This document shows, piece after piece, positions 8,559 to 17,726 of a DNA stretch of 64,000 bases. The DNA lies in contig NZ_VCQU01000008.1 of the NCBI RefSeq assembly GCF_012932915.1, positions 248,001-312,000 of the forward strand, written 5' to 3'. The position numbers and the translations under genes are program-made. The stretch comes from Antrihabitans stalactiti (lineage in GTDB: Bacteria > Actinomycetota > Actinomycetes > Mycobacteriales > Mycobacteriaceae). The stretch's first letter is position 1. Every line of letters starts with the position of its first letter. A model generated the notes under the pieces. The model had not been told where the DNA came from, did not search any database, and saw only the letters and a program-made list of their open reading frames with translations.

Positions 8559-9982
8559 TGAAGCTCCTCGAGCATCGTTTTGCGTTGGATGAGGCTGTGG
8601 GCGATCTCGGTGAAGGTCTGTGCCCAGGCGGGGTCCGGGCAGTGGTCGGCGGAGGCGCGCGCCATCGGGTACGCGTCGATGGGTAAGTGCGCGCAAGCCA
8701 GTCGGATGGCGCGTTGGGCTTCGTGGCGTGCGCGGTCTCGTTGTCGGAATGGCAGTTTGGCGGCGTTGTCTGCGCGACGCAGCATTTGCTTGAGCACATG
8801 CGCGGAGACTTCGCGTGACCACGGATGGTTCAGCGTCGTAAGCGGATTGAACGGTCCGGCGGTGAGCAGTTCGTCGCCGAGGCTTCTGACATACCGTTCG
8901 CGGGTTTGTTGGCTGGCGACTGGAAGTAGGTGCTCGGCATGCTTGGAGCCGGGCAGCAGCACGTCGGCCCATTCCTGATTGCGTTGCACTGCAGCAGCTT
9001 CGGACCACGCATCGATGATCAGAGGGCGGTCTTCTTCGGAGATCGACGCGCGGATCGCCTTCTCCGCGGAGCCGAACATGTCGTTCCAAAGGCTGAGTGG
9101 TGCCGAGCTGACGATTTGCCTGACTACGCCCTCTTCCGTGAGCCCGTCGCGTCGGTCTTCGTCGTCCAGTGCTGTGGGCGGTTCGACGGTGACGGTGGTG
9201 CGCATGAGGGTGCGTTCGGCCTTTATGGCTCGCTTTGCTCGCTCGGCCATTCGGGCTGTGTACGCCGAATCTGGAAGTTGCCGAAGGAAGTTGGCTGCGA
9301 TTCGTCGGACGTCCGCGCGGCGGTCATCGAGGGTCGCCTCGAGGAATGGTTCGTCTTGCGGGTTTAGGTTCGTTTCGAGAATGGCAAGCAGCGTGGCTCG
9401 GTCGTTTCCGTTCTCTTTGTCCCAGGTTTGTTGGAGGTAGTTGCGGGCTTCATTGGGGTCTTTGGCCCGGAGGTTGGTCAGCCAGCGTTTGCGTTCGTTG
9501 GTCGTGCCGTACGTCCAGATGTCGGGATTGTCGGTCGACGGCTTGACCAGATCTGCCCATTCCGGATTCTGCGCCGCGAGCCATTGGCCGCGAGAACCCG
9601 CCAGTCGCAGGATGCTTGCGCGGTGCTCCTGCAGTGCTTTGGCCTGCGCGACAAGTTGGGCTGTCATCGATTCCGGTGCGCGATAGTCGTACTTCTGGGC
9701 GGCGTGGAACCATTCCGGCAGCAGCGGCGATCTGATCGCCAGCAGCTCGATGATGCGTGGAATCGCTTCTGCGGGTAGGAGGTAGCGCGTGTCGTCTTCG
9801 GCTGGCGGTGGGATGGTTGCAGTTGTAGGGGTTTGGGCGCCCCGGTTGAAGGCGTGCTGCATTGCGGCGGCTTCGAGCAGGACGGTGGCGGGGTCGCCTT
9901 GGAGTCTCGCTTCTCGTCCTTCGTAGGTCGGTTGCTTTCGGGCGGTGCCTAGTAAGGCCGCCGACAGGAGTTCGTCGTTCAC
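8555..9982 (-). CDS. DUF5691-family protein
   Basis: This is a 475-residue protein starting at a GTG (9982) that overlaps the stop of the SWIM gene. The N-terminus MNDELLSAALLGTARKQP and the segment ATVLLEAAAMQHAFNRG match the DUF5691 family, which accompanies SWIM, MoxR and DUF5682 genes. The middle (EPFLEATLDDRRADVRRIAANFLRQLP) looks like a HEAT-type helical repeat, suggesting a protein-binding scaffold. No catalytic motif, signal peptide or membrane segment is visible. It probably bridges the ATPase and the other operon products, which is inference from context. Confidence 0.8.
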   Translation of the reverse strand: MNDELLSAALLGTARKQPTYEGREARLQGDPATVLLEAAAMQHAFNRGAQTPTTATIPPPAEDDTRYLLPAEAIPRIIELLAIRSPLLPEWFHAAQKYDYRAPESMTAQLVAQAKALQEHRASILRLAGSRGQWLAAQNPEWADLVKPSTDNPDIWTYGTTNERKRWLTNLRAKDPNEARNYLQQTWDKENGNDRATLLAILETNLNPQDEPFLEATLDDRRADVRRIAANFLRQLPDSAYTARMAERAKRAIKAERTLMRTTVTVEPPTALDDEDRRDGLTEEGVVRQIVSSAPLSLWNDMFGSAEKAIRASISEEDRPLIIDAWSEAAAVQRNQEWADVLLPGSKHAEHLLPVASQQTRERYVRSLGDELLTAGPFNPLTTLNHPWSREVSAHVLKQMLRRADNAAKLPFRQRDRARHEAQRAIRLACAHLPIDAYPMARASADHCPDPAWAQTFTEIAHSLIQRKTMLEELQ

Positions 9983-11271
9983 AGATTTACCACCCGACCT
10001 GCGGAGAAGACCGAGCTTGCGATCACTCCGCCGCTCGTCCACTCGCCGATCACGTTGAGCGGATGGCCGCCCGACAGGCCCAGCAGTTGCCACAGCGCGA
10101 GTTCATCGATACTTGTCGACAGTGGTATCGCCTGGCCGTTCGTGTCCACGAGATGCCATGTGCCGTTGGTTGTTACGGGTACGACGTCGGCGAGGCAGAC
10201 CGGCCATGAGCGGAGCCACGGGTCGGTGCCGATGGCGTGGGCGAAGTCTTCCAGGGCGTTGTCGATGGTTGCGCCTGGCAGGGTGGTGAATGGTTCTGGG
10301 CGGCTGTGTCGGTCGCCAAGCTTTGCTCGCAGTGGCGCTGCGCCGGGGTAGTAATGGACGTTTGCCTCGATCAGCGAGCCCGGCGGTGGGGTGTCGACGG
10401 GGAAGCTAGGGCTGCCGTAGGAGAAGTCGAGCAGCACAGCCCATTTGCGTGATTCGCGACCCCGCAGCCAGACCTTGCGGCTGTACAGACTGTTCTCTTC
10501 GGTGCTTCGCAGGCCGAGGACCATCCAGCGGTCGCGAACCGGTTGATTTGCGAGAACACTCTCGGCGCTGACGGGGTAGCCGATGTGCGCGCGGACGCTC
10601 GCTGCCAGCGGCTCGGGCAGTTCCGCGATCCGACGATGCGCCTTGATCAGCAGGTGGAGTTGCGCGTACTCAGCGAGGAGACGTTCCGGCCAGTCGGTGT
10701 GCGTCGCGATCATGGCGGGCAGGCGCCGCAAGGTCGACGCAACACCCGGAGCTTGCGAGTCGACCATCCTTGCCGCGACGGTTTCGAAGGCGACCCAGGA
10801 GCGGTCCGCCTGGGCCAGTCCGGTGCGGATCTGGTCGGTGAGCCAAACGTCCAGATCCTCCAGTCCGGAGGTGACGCGTTCGATCCGCTGGATCGCAGTT
10901 TGCGGATTGGCGGTGCGGGCTTTGGGGTCGGCTCGCTGGGCTTTGGATTCGCGGGCTTCGAGCCACTCGGTCGCGTACGGAGGTGGTGAGTCCTGTTCGG
11001 GGACAGTCCCTTCCGCCCACATGAACATCAGACTCAACGCATGTTTGCACGGGAACTTGCGGCTCGGGCACGAGCATTTGTACGCAGGACCGGACAGGTC
11101 GACGACGGTTTGGTACGGCTTCGCCCCGCTGCCCTCGCACAGACCCCACAAAGCCGTGGCGTGTGTCCCCGTGCGCGACCACCTGGCGCCCAGGCGCCGC
11201 GCAGCCGTGAGCGAGGTTGCGTCGGGGGAGAGGGCCGCCACTTGGTCGGCCGTCAGAGCCGGCTGCGACAT
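9979..11271 (-). CDS. SWIM zinc-finger protein, first gene of the MoxR/VWA operon
   Basis: This 430-residue protein has a SWIM zinc finger near its N-terminus, CSCPSRKFPCKH, with ligands C66, C68, C75 and H77 (CxCx6CxH). SWIM fingers bind DNA or proteins. The remainder is helical with no recognised enzyme motif. It is the 5'-most gene of the five-gene overlapping operon on the minus strand; the next gene starts inside its stop codon (GTGA). The promoter should lie within or before the 30-base gap to the PPE-like gene. A second SWIM protein, fused to an SNF2 helicase, lies about 2.3 kb further up on the same strand. Confidence 0.85.
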   Translation of the reverse strand: MSQPALTADQVAALSPDATSLTAARRLGARWSRTGTHATALWGLCEGSGAKPYQTVVDLSGPAYKCSCPSRKFPCKHALSLMFMWAEGTVPEQDSPPPYATEWLEARESKAQRADPKARTANPQTAIQRIERVTSGLEDLDVWLTDQIRTGLAQADRSWVAFETVAARMVDSQAPGVASTLRRLPAMIATHTDWPERLLAEYAQLHLLIKAHRRIAELPEPLAASVRAHIGYPVSAESVLANQPVRDRWMVLGLRSTEENSLYSRKVWLRGRESRKWAVLLDFSYGSPSFPVDTPPPGSLIEANVHYYPGAAPLRAKLGDRHSRPEPFTTLPGATIDNALEDFAHAIGTDPWLRSWPVCLADVVPVTTNGTWHLVDTNGQAIPLSTSIDELALWQLLGLSGGHPLNVIGEWTSGGVIASSVFSAGRVVNL

Positions 11272-11301
11272 TCCCCGACACTATCGGAACGGTCTGACAG
11301 G

Positions 11302-12405
11302 TCAGGCTCCGATGACCGGAGGTGTGGTCTTCGGAATCGGCCCGATCAGCTCGTTCCCGTTTTCCTCGTTGACCAGATAGCTCGGTGTCTTGTGTTCTTT
11401 GTCCTCGCCACCTTGCCGCCCCGCGCCGTGGGGCATCAGGCCGCCGGGCGCGGCTGTGCTGGACCGTGGCGCCGCGCTCGTGCTGATCGGTCCGGCGGGG
11501 GTGTTGGGGTTACTGACGTTCTGGGTGCCGAGCGGTGAGGGTTGGAGAGTGCTCGGTCCGGGATTGGTGGTCGTCGTATTCGGGCTCAGACCTGGGCTGA
11601 TCGGCGTCGGTCCGGTTGGTGTCGTGGCGGCCGGTCGGATCGAGTCTTCTTGGTTGGGGTTGAAGGAAGTCGGCGTGACCTTGGCGTCTTGGTCGTTGTT
11701 TGACGTGTCGGTAGCTGTGTCCGTCGTGGGCCTGTTATTCGCCAAGGTCTGGGGGTTCGTAGTCGTCGACTCGTTGTCGGTATTGACAGCCCTGTCGTTC
11801 GAAGTCAGCGCATTGGGGTCGGTCGACGTGGATGTCGTTGATGTTGAGTTCGTGCTCGATGGATTGTCGCCGGTCTGCGTCGTACTCGAGGTCGTCGAGT
11901 GCTCGGTTGCGAGGTTGCGCCCGTAGTCGATGACGCTCTCAGCGCGCGGCAGGCGAGCGCTCCTTGAGAACTCGAAGGTGAGCGGCGTTGTGTACCCGTT
12001 GGCCATCTCGACTTGCGCATCCTGCTCCGCGTCGGAGATGACCTTCTCGCGCTCCGACGAACCGTCCGATTCCGGAACGTTCGGAATGTTCGCCTTGGTC
12101 CGACTCACGGAGTCAGCAGCGGAATCGATGCTCTTCACGACTCTGTCGATAGCGTCGTTCAACTTCGACGATGATCGCGTGTAGTCGGTAATCGATGAAG
12201 TGGCCTTCTCCGCTGCGACACCCTGCCAAGCGGCATTTTGTGCGGTCGCAATCGCGGAGCGGAAGGTCTCCAGCGCCGCCGTCCACTGGGTACCGGCGGT
12301 GACCCAACTGTTGCGCGTGAGGGTCCGTGCACTCTCGGGATTCATGGCCTCAAACGCAGCCTTGATCTCCTTGTGCGTGAAGCTGTACGGATTCTCCGCA
12401 TTCAT
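11302..12405 (-). CDS. PPE-like/type VII secretion-associated protein with low-complexity linker
   Basis: The 367-residue product has an N-terminal helical region of about 130 residues (EAMNPESARTL, WTAALETFRSAIATAQNAAWQG) that resembles the helical hairpin of PPE and WXG100-superfamily secretion substrates. It is followed by roughly 190 residues rich in Ser, Thr, Asn and Pro. The C-terminus, TPSYLVNEENGNELIG then PPVIGA, resembles the conserved tail of actinomycete PPE-domain proteins. There is no Sec signal, so export through an ESX system encoded elsewhere is likely. The start overlaps the stop of the next gene upstream by ATGA, so the two products may form a pair. The family call is by architecture. 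Confidence 0.65.
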   Translation of the reverse strand: MNAENPYSFTHKEIKAAFEAMNPESARTLTRNSWVTAGTQWTAALETFRSAIATAQNAAWQGVAAEKATSSITDYTRSSSKLNDAIDRVVKSIDSAADSVSRTKANIPNVPESDGSSEREKVISDAEQDAQVEMANGYTTPLTFEFSRSARLPRAESVIDYGRNLATEHSTTSSTTQTGDNPSSTNSTSTTSTSTDPNALTSNDRAVNTDNESTTTNPQTLANNRPTTDTATDTSNNDQDAKVTPTSFNPNQEDSIRPAATTPTGPTPISPGLSPNTTTTNPGPSTLQPSPLGTQNVSNPNTPAGPISTSAAPRSSTAAPGGLMPHGAGRQGGEDKEHKTPSYLVNEENGNELIGPIPKTTPPVIGA

Positions 12406-12830
12406 CGGGGACCGCTCTCAATCTCGGTGTTCATTTCGCGCCACTTGGCCGCGAACTCCTCATCGGTGCGGATGTAGTCGTCCCGGATCACTTGAAACAA
12501 CGTCTGCATTTCCTGCGCAACCTTGTAGTGCTCTTCTAGCACCGCGTGCATGCTGTTGCTGTCGCCGGTAGCAAGCTCGCGGTACTTCGCGACGAGGTCA
12601 ATTGCCGAGGAAAGGCGCCCGTTGTCTTCGCCGAGTCCCCACTGTGCGCCCGCCCTCCCAGCCTGCTGCATCGTGACTTGCACCCCGCGAATTGCGTCCT
12701 TGAACGCGACGCATGCCGCGTCCAGCGCGGAAAACTCAGTTGGGTTCAGCGCAACCGAAAGCGAACCCGCGCGCGCTTCGCCCGCGAGTTCGCGAAACGC
12801 GACCAGTGCCTCGGGATCTGGTTCCGCCAT
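12402..12830 (-). CDS. Small helical protein, likely WXG100-like partner of the PPE-like protein
   Basis: This is a 142-residue, mostly helical, Cys-poor protein without signal peptide. The ATG at 12830 (MAEPDPEALVAF) is preferred over an adjacent TTG because AAGGGG lies just upstream at the right distance. A QWGLG segment sits in the centre, where a WXG-type turn would be, between two predicted helices. Translational coupling (ATGA) to the PPE-like gene suggests that the products dimerise and are exported together, as for PE/PPE or EsxA/B pairs. No specific family could be recognised, so the secretion role is inference. Confidence 0.55.
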   Translation of the reverse strand: MAEPDPEALVAFRELAGEARAGSLSVALNPTEFSALDAACVAFKDAIRGVQVTMQQAGRAGAQWGLGEDNGRLSSAIDLVAKYRELATGDSNSMHAVLEEHYKVAQEMQTLFQVIRDDYIRTDEEFAAKWREMNTEIESGPR

Positions 12831-12911
12831 CAAGGCCCCTTCGCTTGAGTGCTGTTTGTTCTGTTAGACGGTCGCTGCACCGATTCGGTTCCATGTCGGC
12901 CCTATCCCGTT

Positions 12912-13475
12912 CTAAGCGGTCGGAAGCAGAGCAGCGACGTTCGTTGCTATGTCGCGGCTGATAGCGCACGTGTCTAAGTTGCCGGTCTTCTTGTTCGAAC
13001 GCTCATTAAGTACGTCGAAGTCGACACTGCCTGCGCCCAGCTCGATGTTTACAAGACAGTTCGCGTCGCCGTAGTTCGGTTGGTCTCGGTACGTGACTGA
13101 CGGCCGACCAGCGACAGAAATCTCTTTGTAGTCGTTGAACTTCTCGGATTTGATCTGGGCGAGAGTCAGATTGGTGGCCGCGATGCTCACGCTGTACCCG
13201 TCCGACATGAACCAAGTGCATCCGTGCCAAACGATTTTTCCGTCGACGGACTTGTTGTCGAACGGCTTTCCGACGCCATCGTTGACGGAAAGTCCTTGCC
13301 CCCGCATGAACTCGGCTGAAATGTCTTTGCAGGGATCAAAGAGTGTCGCCGGATCGACGGTTGAGATGGGGGTCGCAGTGATTGCTGCAGTCGGGTGGCC
13401 ATCCATCCCAGTGCCACAGGATGTCGTCGCCATAATCAGCGCGCCAATGGCCGCCACGGTTCGCAAATGAGTCAT
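12912..13475 (-). CDS. DUF3558-family lipoprotein
   Basis: This is a 187-residue lipoprotein. The ATG at 13475 follows a strong GGGGAGGGGGG ribosome site and gives a signal peptide ending MATTSCG, with the lipobox Cys at residue 20. The mature domain has paired cysteines (FDPCKDIS, HGCTWF, ANCLVN, DTCAIS) typical of DUF3558, with the usual C-terminal segment AISRDIATNVAALLP. It is the third member of this family in the window. It stands alone, with 81 bases to the small helical gene downstream. Function is unknown; membrane-anchored on the outer face. Confidence 0.78.
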   Translation of the reverse strand: MTHLRTVAAIGALIMATTSCGTGMDGHPTAAITATPISTVDPATLFDPCKDISAEFMRGQGLSVNDGVGKPFDNKSVDGKIVWHGCTWFMSDGYSVSIAATNLTLAQIKSEKFNDYKEISVAGRPSVTYRDQPNYGDANCLVNIELGAGSVDFDVLNERSNKKTGNLDTCAISRDIATNVAALLPTA

Positions 13476-13557
13476 CGCACCCCCCTCCCCAGAAGTTCTC
13501 TGCGCTGGACGATACCCGACTGACCTGGGTCGCCAGGAATTCGCGGGACCCGCCCGC

Positions 13558-16500
13558 CTAGTCGAACAGCCCCCGAATGTCGTCAGCGCTGAGGCTCGAG
13601 CTGAGCATGCTGTCGGCATCCATGACGCTTGAGAAGAGCTTGGCCTTCTTCGCTTTCAGTGCCATCACCTTCTCTTCGATCGTGTCTTTGGCGATCAGCC
13701 GGTAGACCATCACGTTGCGCGTCTGACCGATCCGGTGTGTGCGGTCGACCGCTTGCGCCTCGGATGCGGGGTTCCACCACGGATCGAGGATGAAGACGTA
13801 GTCGGCCTCGGTGAGGTTCAGCCCGAAGCCGCCGGCCTTCAGGCTGATGAGGAAGACAGGGACGTCGCCGTTCTTGAATTCCTCGACGACCTGCCCGCGA
13901 TCGCGAGTGGAGCCGTCGAGGTAGCAGTACTTCACGCCCTCGGCGTCGAGTTGGGCCTTCACCTTCGCCAGGAACCCGGTGAACTGGCTGAAGATGAGTG
14001 CCCGGTGACCGCCGTCGATCACGTCGTACAACTGCTCGACCATCGCGTCGATCTTGGCCGACGGCACAGCCCCGTGTTGGTCGTCGACGAGACTGACGTC
14101 GAGGCTGAGCTGCCGCAGCAACGTGAGCGATCGGAAGATCGTGAAGCGGTTCTTGTCCATGTCGTCGATGAGGCCGAGGATCTTGGCCCGCTCGCGTTGT
14201 AGATGGGTTTGGTAGATCTTCTGGTGGCGTGGATGCAGCTCGAGTTCGAGTACCTGCTCCTGCTTCGCTGGAAGGTCGGCTGCCACTTGGTCTTTGGTGC
14301 GCCGCAACACCAGCGGCTTGATCCGGCGACGGAGCTGCGCGAGAAGCTCTGCGTCGCCTTGCTTTTCGATCGGCTTGCGGTAGTAGTCGCCGAACCGCTT
14401 GATGCTGGGAAACAGTCCGGGCGCGGTGATCGACAGCAGCGACCACAGTTCCAGCAGATTGTTTTCCATCGGCGTGCCCGTGATCGCGAGCTTGAATGGC
14501 GCGTGCAAACGGCGAACGGCCTGGTACGCCTTCGACTGGTGATTCTTGACGAACTGCGCCTCGTCCAAAATCAACGCTGACCAGGGCATTTCGTTGTAGG
14601 TGTCGAAGTCGAGTCGGAAGCGGGTGTAGGACGTGACCACCACGTCCGCGTCGACGATCTCACCCTTCAACTTCTCGTTGACCGCGACGACCTTCAGCCC
14701 AGGCGCGAACCGCGCGCACTCCGCGGCCCAGTTCGGCACCACGCTTGTCGGCGCGATGATGAGGAACGGGGGAGCGTACGGATCCGCTTCTCGCGCATGA
14801 CATATCAACGCCAGCGACTGGATCGTCTTGCCGAGGCCCATGTCGTCTGCCAGGATCCCGCCGAGCTGGTGTTGCCACAGGAACGTCAGCCAGCGGAAGC
14901 CGTCCAGCTGGTAGGGCCGCAGATCTGCGTCGAGGGATGCGGGCGGTTGCGTCGACTCGACCGAGCCGAGCGTCAACAATCCCTGGACCTGCTGACGCCA
15001 CGCATACGCCTGCTCTTCGACGACTCCGAGCTTCGCGAACTCGTCCCACAGTCCAGCTTGGAAACGACTGAGCCGTAGCGGTCCGTCAGCGTTGTCCTGC
15101 AAGCCTTTCGCCTCGTCGATGAGCCGCTTCAACGCCTGCAGCTCCGGCTTCTCCAACGAGAAGTAGGCGCCGTTCGGCAGGAGGAGATGCGTGTTTTCGA
15201 GCGACAGTGCAGTGAACAAGTCGGCGAACGGAATTCGGTTGCCTTCGACAGAGATGGTCAGGCCGAGGTCGAACCAGTCCGCATCCTTGCCTGTCGCTGT
15301 AGTCGACACGCCGATCTGCACGGAGTCGCCGGCTTCGCGGTAATCGGCTGGTGTTCCGTCGATGTCGACGAGGACGCCGTCGATGCCCGAGAGCAGAGGC
15401 AGCAGTTCAGTGGTGAATCGCATGGTGTCGATGCCGCCGAGCTCGCTGTGGGCACCGTAGTGCCCGAGCGGGAGGTCCAGTCGCGCAAGGACTTCGCGTT
15501 CACGGTCGAGGTCGCGGAATGCCGAGCCGGCTCCGCGCGAGTCGAGCGGCGCGCGCAGGTCGTGGTCACCGATTCGGTAGGCCCATTCCCAGTCGACAAC
15601 GAGGTCGTGGTTGTCGCCGTACTTCGCTCGCATCGCCAGCACGGGATCGGAAATCTGTGGCGTCGTGAAGGTTTCGTCCGACGACACCAACGTCGCGGAC
15701 CGCCTCAACGACGGAAAATACGTCGTCAAGAATCGTTCTTCTTCATCGACGGGGATGTCGAGCACCTGGCCGTCGATCATCATCTGCTGCAGCCGTGGCG
15801 GAACAGGGGTAGCGAACTTGGCCAGGCGAAGGCGAAGGTTGTTGGCCTTGGTCACCAGTCCGTGCCCGTTGTCACCGATGAAGGCAAGCGAGGTCGGCCC
15901 GATCAACTCACCGTCGATTCGGATGGCGGGCGTGATGAGCAGCGACGTCGAAGTTCGACGGACGTCGAGGCAGAATTCCGCTTCGGAGTTGTGGGCAACT
16001 GTTCCTAGTGGTCTGACGCTGTTGATCAACTCGATCCCAGCGGCAGTCGCCTCGTCGAGCAGCGGCCACAGTTGGCGACTGTCGAAAGTCGTGAGGTCGA
16101 TGTCTCGCTGATCGCCGTATTGGTAGTAGTACGAACGGTTTCGGCTCGACGTGAAGACCGCGTACAGCTCGCGCAGGATCCGCAGCTGCTCGGCGGGATG
16201 GCCGGCTTGGGAGTGGATCTGCCCGATGCCGGACCACGACAACCCGCCGTTGATCCACCCGTTCTTGCCCTGCTTCATCAGCCGCGCATGCAGCGACGAG
16301 CGGCCATGGATCGCATCCGGCATCGACAACTCGATGGCGATCGGATTCGACTTCGTATGCCATTCATGGTCTGCCGGACCAAGGGGGAGCAACGGTTTCA
16401 GCGCCTGCTCCCATGTCGGCTTCGGCGGTGGCGCGGGCTTGGCCTTCCGTGTGTTCGCACCCATCGCCATCAGCACCAAGGCGACGACGTGCTTGCAGTT

Positions 16501-16761
16501 CTCGCCGACCGGGCACGAGCACTCGCCATGCCCGAAGAACAACTCCGTCGACCCCGGAAATTGGTCGAAGTAGGCCGTCGCTTCGTAGAGGTCGCCGCCA
16601 CTACCACGCACCACGCCATCGAGTTCCTTGGTGGCAGGCGTCCACTGCGCACCGATCGCGGCCTCTGAATCGGCCAGGTGCGCTCCGCGTATGAACGTGG
16701 GTGACCCGACGACGTCCTCCAAGTCGGCTGGGTCGAAGTACTGGAACGGGGTGCGGGCCAT
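13558..16761 (-). CDS. SWIM-SNF2 family DEAD-like helicase
   Basis: This is a 1067-residue Swi2/Snf2 ATPase that translocates on double-stranded DNA. A SWIM finger CSCPVGENCKH uses C81, C83, C89 and H91. The SNF2 core starts in the middle with Walker A ADDMGLGKTIQS near residue 637, then LILDEAQFVKN (motif II), TGTPMENNLLELWSLL (motif III), and in the second lobe LIFSQFTGFL, LISLKAGGFGLNLTEADYV and AVDRTHRIGQTRNVMVYRL (motifs V-VI). All motifs are intact. Proteins of this layout are widespread in actinomycetes and resemble bacterial HepA/SNF2 recycling helicases, though the exact role is not settled. It is divergent from the SDR gene. Confidence 0.92.
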   Translation of the reverse strand: MARTPFQYFDPADLEDVVGSPTFIRGAHLADSEAAIGAQWTPATKELDGVVRGSGGDLYEATAYFDQFPGSTELFFGHGECSCPVGENCKHVVALVLMAMGANTRKAKPAPPPKPTWEQALKPLLPLGPADHEWHTKSNPIAIELSMPDAIHGRSSLHARLMKQGKNGWINGGLSWSGIGQIHSQAGHPAEQLRILRELYAVFTSSRNRSYYYQYGDQRDIDLTTFDSRQLWPLLDEATAAGIELINSVRPLGTVAHNSEAEFCLDVRRTSTSLLITPAIRIDGELIGPTSLAFIGDNGHGLVTKANNLRLRLAKFATPVPPRLQQMMIDGQVLDIPVDEEERFLTTYFPSLRRSATLVSSDETFTTPQISDPVLAMRAKYGDNHDLVVDWEWAYRIGDHDLRAPLDSRGAGSAFRDLDREREVLARLDLPLGHYGAHSELGGIDTMRFTTELLPLLSGIDGVLVDIDGTPADYREAGDSVQIGVSTTATGKDADWFDLGLTISVEGNRIPFADLFTALSLENTHLLLPNGAYFSLEKPELQALKRLIDEAKGLQDNADGPLRLSRFQAGLWDEFAKLGVVEEQAYAWRQQVQGLLTLGSVESTQPPASLDADLRPYQLDGFRWLTFLWQHQLGGILADDMGLGKTIQSLALICHAREADPYAPPFLIIAPTSVVPNWAAECARFAPGLKVVAVNEKLKGEIVDADVVVTSYTRFRLDFDTYNEMPWSALILDEAQFVKNHQSKAYQAVRRLHAPFKLAITGTPMENNLLELWSLLSITAPGLFPSIKRFGDYYRKPIEKQGDAELLAQLRRRIKPLVLRRTKDQVAADLPAKQEQVLELELHPRHQKIYQTHLQRERAKILGLIDDMDKNRFTIFRSLTLLRQLSLDVSLVDDQHGAVPSAKIDAMVEQLYDVIDGGHRALIFSQFTGFLAKVKAQLDAEGVKYCYLDGSTRDRGQVVEEFKNGDVPVFLISLKAGGFGLNLTEADYVFILDPWWNPASEAQAVDRTHRIGQTRNVMVYRLIAKDTIEEKVMALKAKKAKLFSSVMDADSMLSSSLSADDIRGLFD

Positions 16762-16904
16762 GGGAGGACGGTAGAGCGGGGCACCGACAGAAACGACCCG
16801 GCGCGCGGTCGCGCCCGGAATCTGGTAGTCGAGTCAACTCGTGTGGCGGCAGAGGTCAGGCAGTATTGGTCGCAGTCTGTGAACGCGATGGCGAAGGAGC
16901 AAGC

Positions 16905-17699
16905 ATGCTGATCGATCTGAGTGGCAAGACGGCGTTGGTGACCGGTTCGACGCAGGGGATCGGCTTCGCGATTGCGAAGGGGCTGGCCGCTTCTGGTGCG
17001 CGGGTGGGTCTGAATGGCCGGACGGCCTCGCGCGTCGAGAAGGCCGCAGACGAATTGCGGGCCGCGGTTGATGGCGCCGACGTGGTGGTTGTCGATGCCG
17101 ACGTATCGACGGCGGAGGGCGCGGACCGTGCGGTCGAACTGCTGCCAAACGTCGACATCCTGATCAACAATCTCGGGATCTTCGGCACTGCGGATCCCTT
17201 GAGCATTTCCGACGACGAATGGCGGAAGTACTTCGAAGTGAATGTGCTTGCGGCGGTGCGTCTGACGCGGCTCTATCTGCCGGGGATGATCGAACGTGGC
17301 TGGGGGAGAGTGCAGTACATCGCGAGTGACTCCGCCATCGTGATTCCGGCGGAGATGATTCACTACGGAGTCTCGAAGACCGCGCTGCTGGGTGTGTCGC
17401 GAGGGTTCGCGAAAGTTGCGGCGGGGACGGGAGTCACGGTGAACTCCGTGATTGCGGGTCCGACTCACACGGGCGGGGTGGAGGACTTCGTCTACGAGTT
17501 GGTGGACAAGTCCCTCGACTGGGACGCCGCGCAGCGGGAGTTCATGCGACTGCATCGGCCGCAATCACTGATCCAGCGGCTGATCGAGCCGGAGGAGATC
17601 GCCAACATGGTGGTGTATTTGGCGTCGGAGTTGGCGTCCGCCACCACAGGTGGGGCCGTGCGCGTCGACGGCGGATATGTGGATGGGATTTTGCCCTGA
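16905..17699 (+). CDS. SDR-family oxidoreductase
   Basis: This is a 264-residue short-chain dehydrogenase/reductase with the NAD(P) loop TGSTQGIG at residues 13-20, the NNLG segment at 88-91, and a catalytic set of S141, Y154 and K158 (YGVSK). It ends with the usual VRVDGGYVDG. The ATG at 16905 follows GAAGGAGC. The substrate cannot be read from sequence; the closest general type is the 3-oxoacyl-ACP-reductase-like group. It is transcribed alone and divergent from the SNF2 helicase across 143 bases that should hold both promoters. It converges on a VWA gene 27 bases downstream. Confidence 0.88.
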   Translation: MLIDLSGKTALVTGSTQGIGFAIAKGLAASGARVGLNGRTASRVEKAADELRAAVDGADVVVVDADVSTAEGADRAVELLPNVDILINNLGIFGTADPLSISDDEWRKYFEVNVLAAVRLTRLYLPGMIERGWGRVQYIASDSAIVIPAEMIHYGVSKTALLGVSRGFAKVAAGTGVTVNSVIAGPTHTGGVEDFVYELVDKSLDWDAAQREFMRLHRPQSLIQRLIEPEEIANMVVYLASELASATTGGAVRVDGGYVDGILP

Positions 17700-17726
17700 C
17701 CACCGCCGAGCGCAAGGCCGTCGAGG

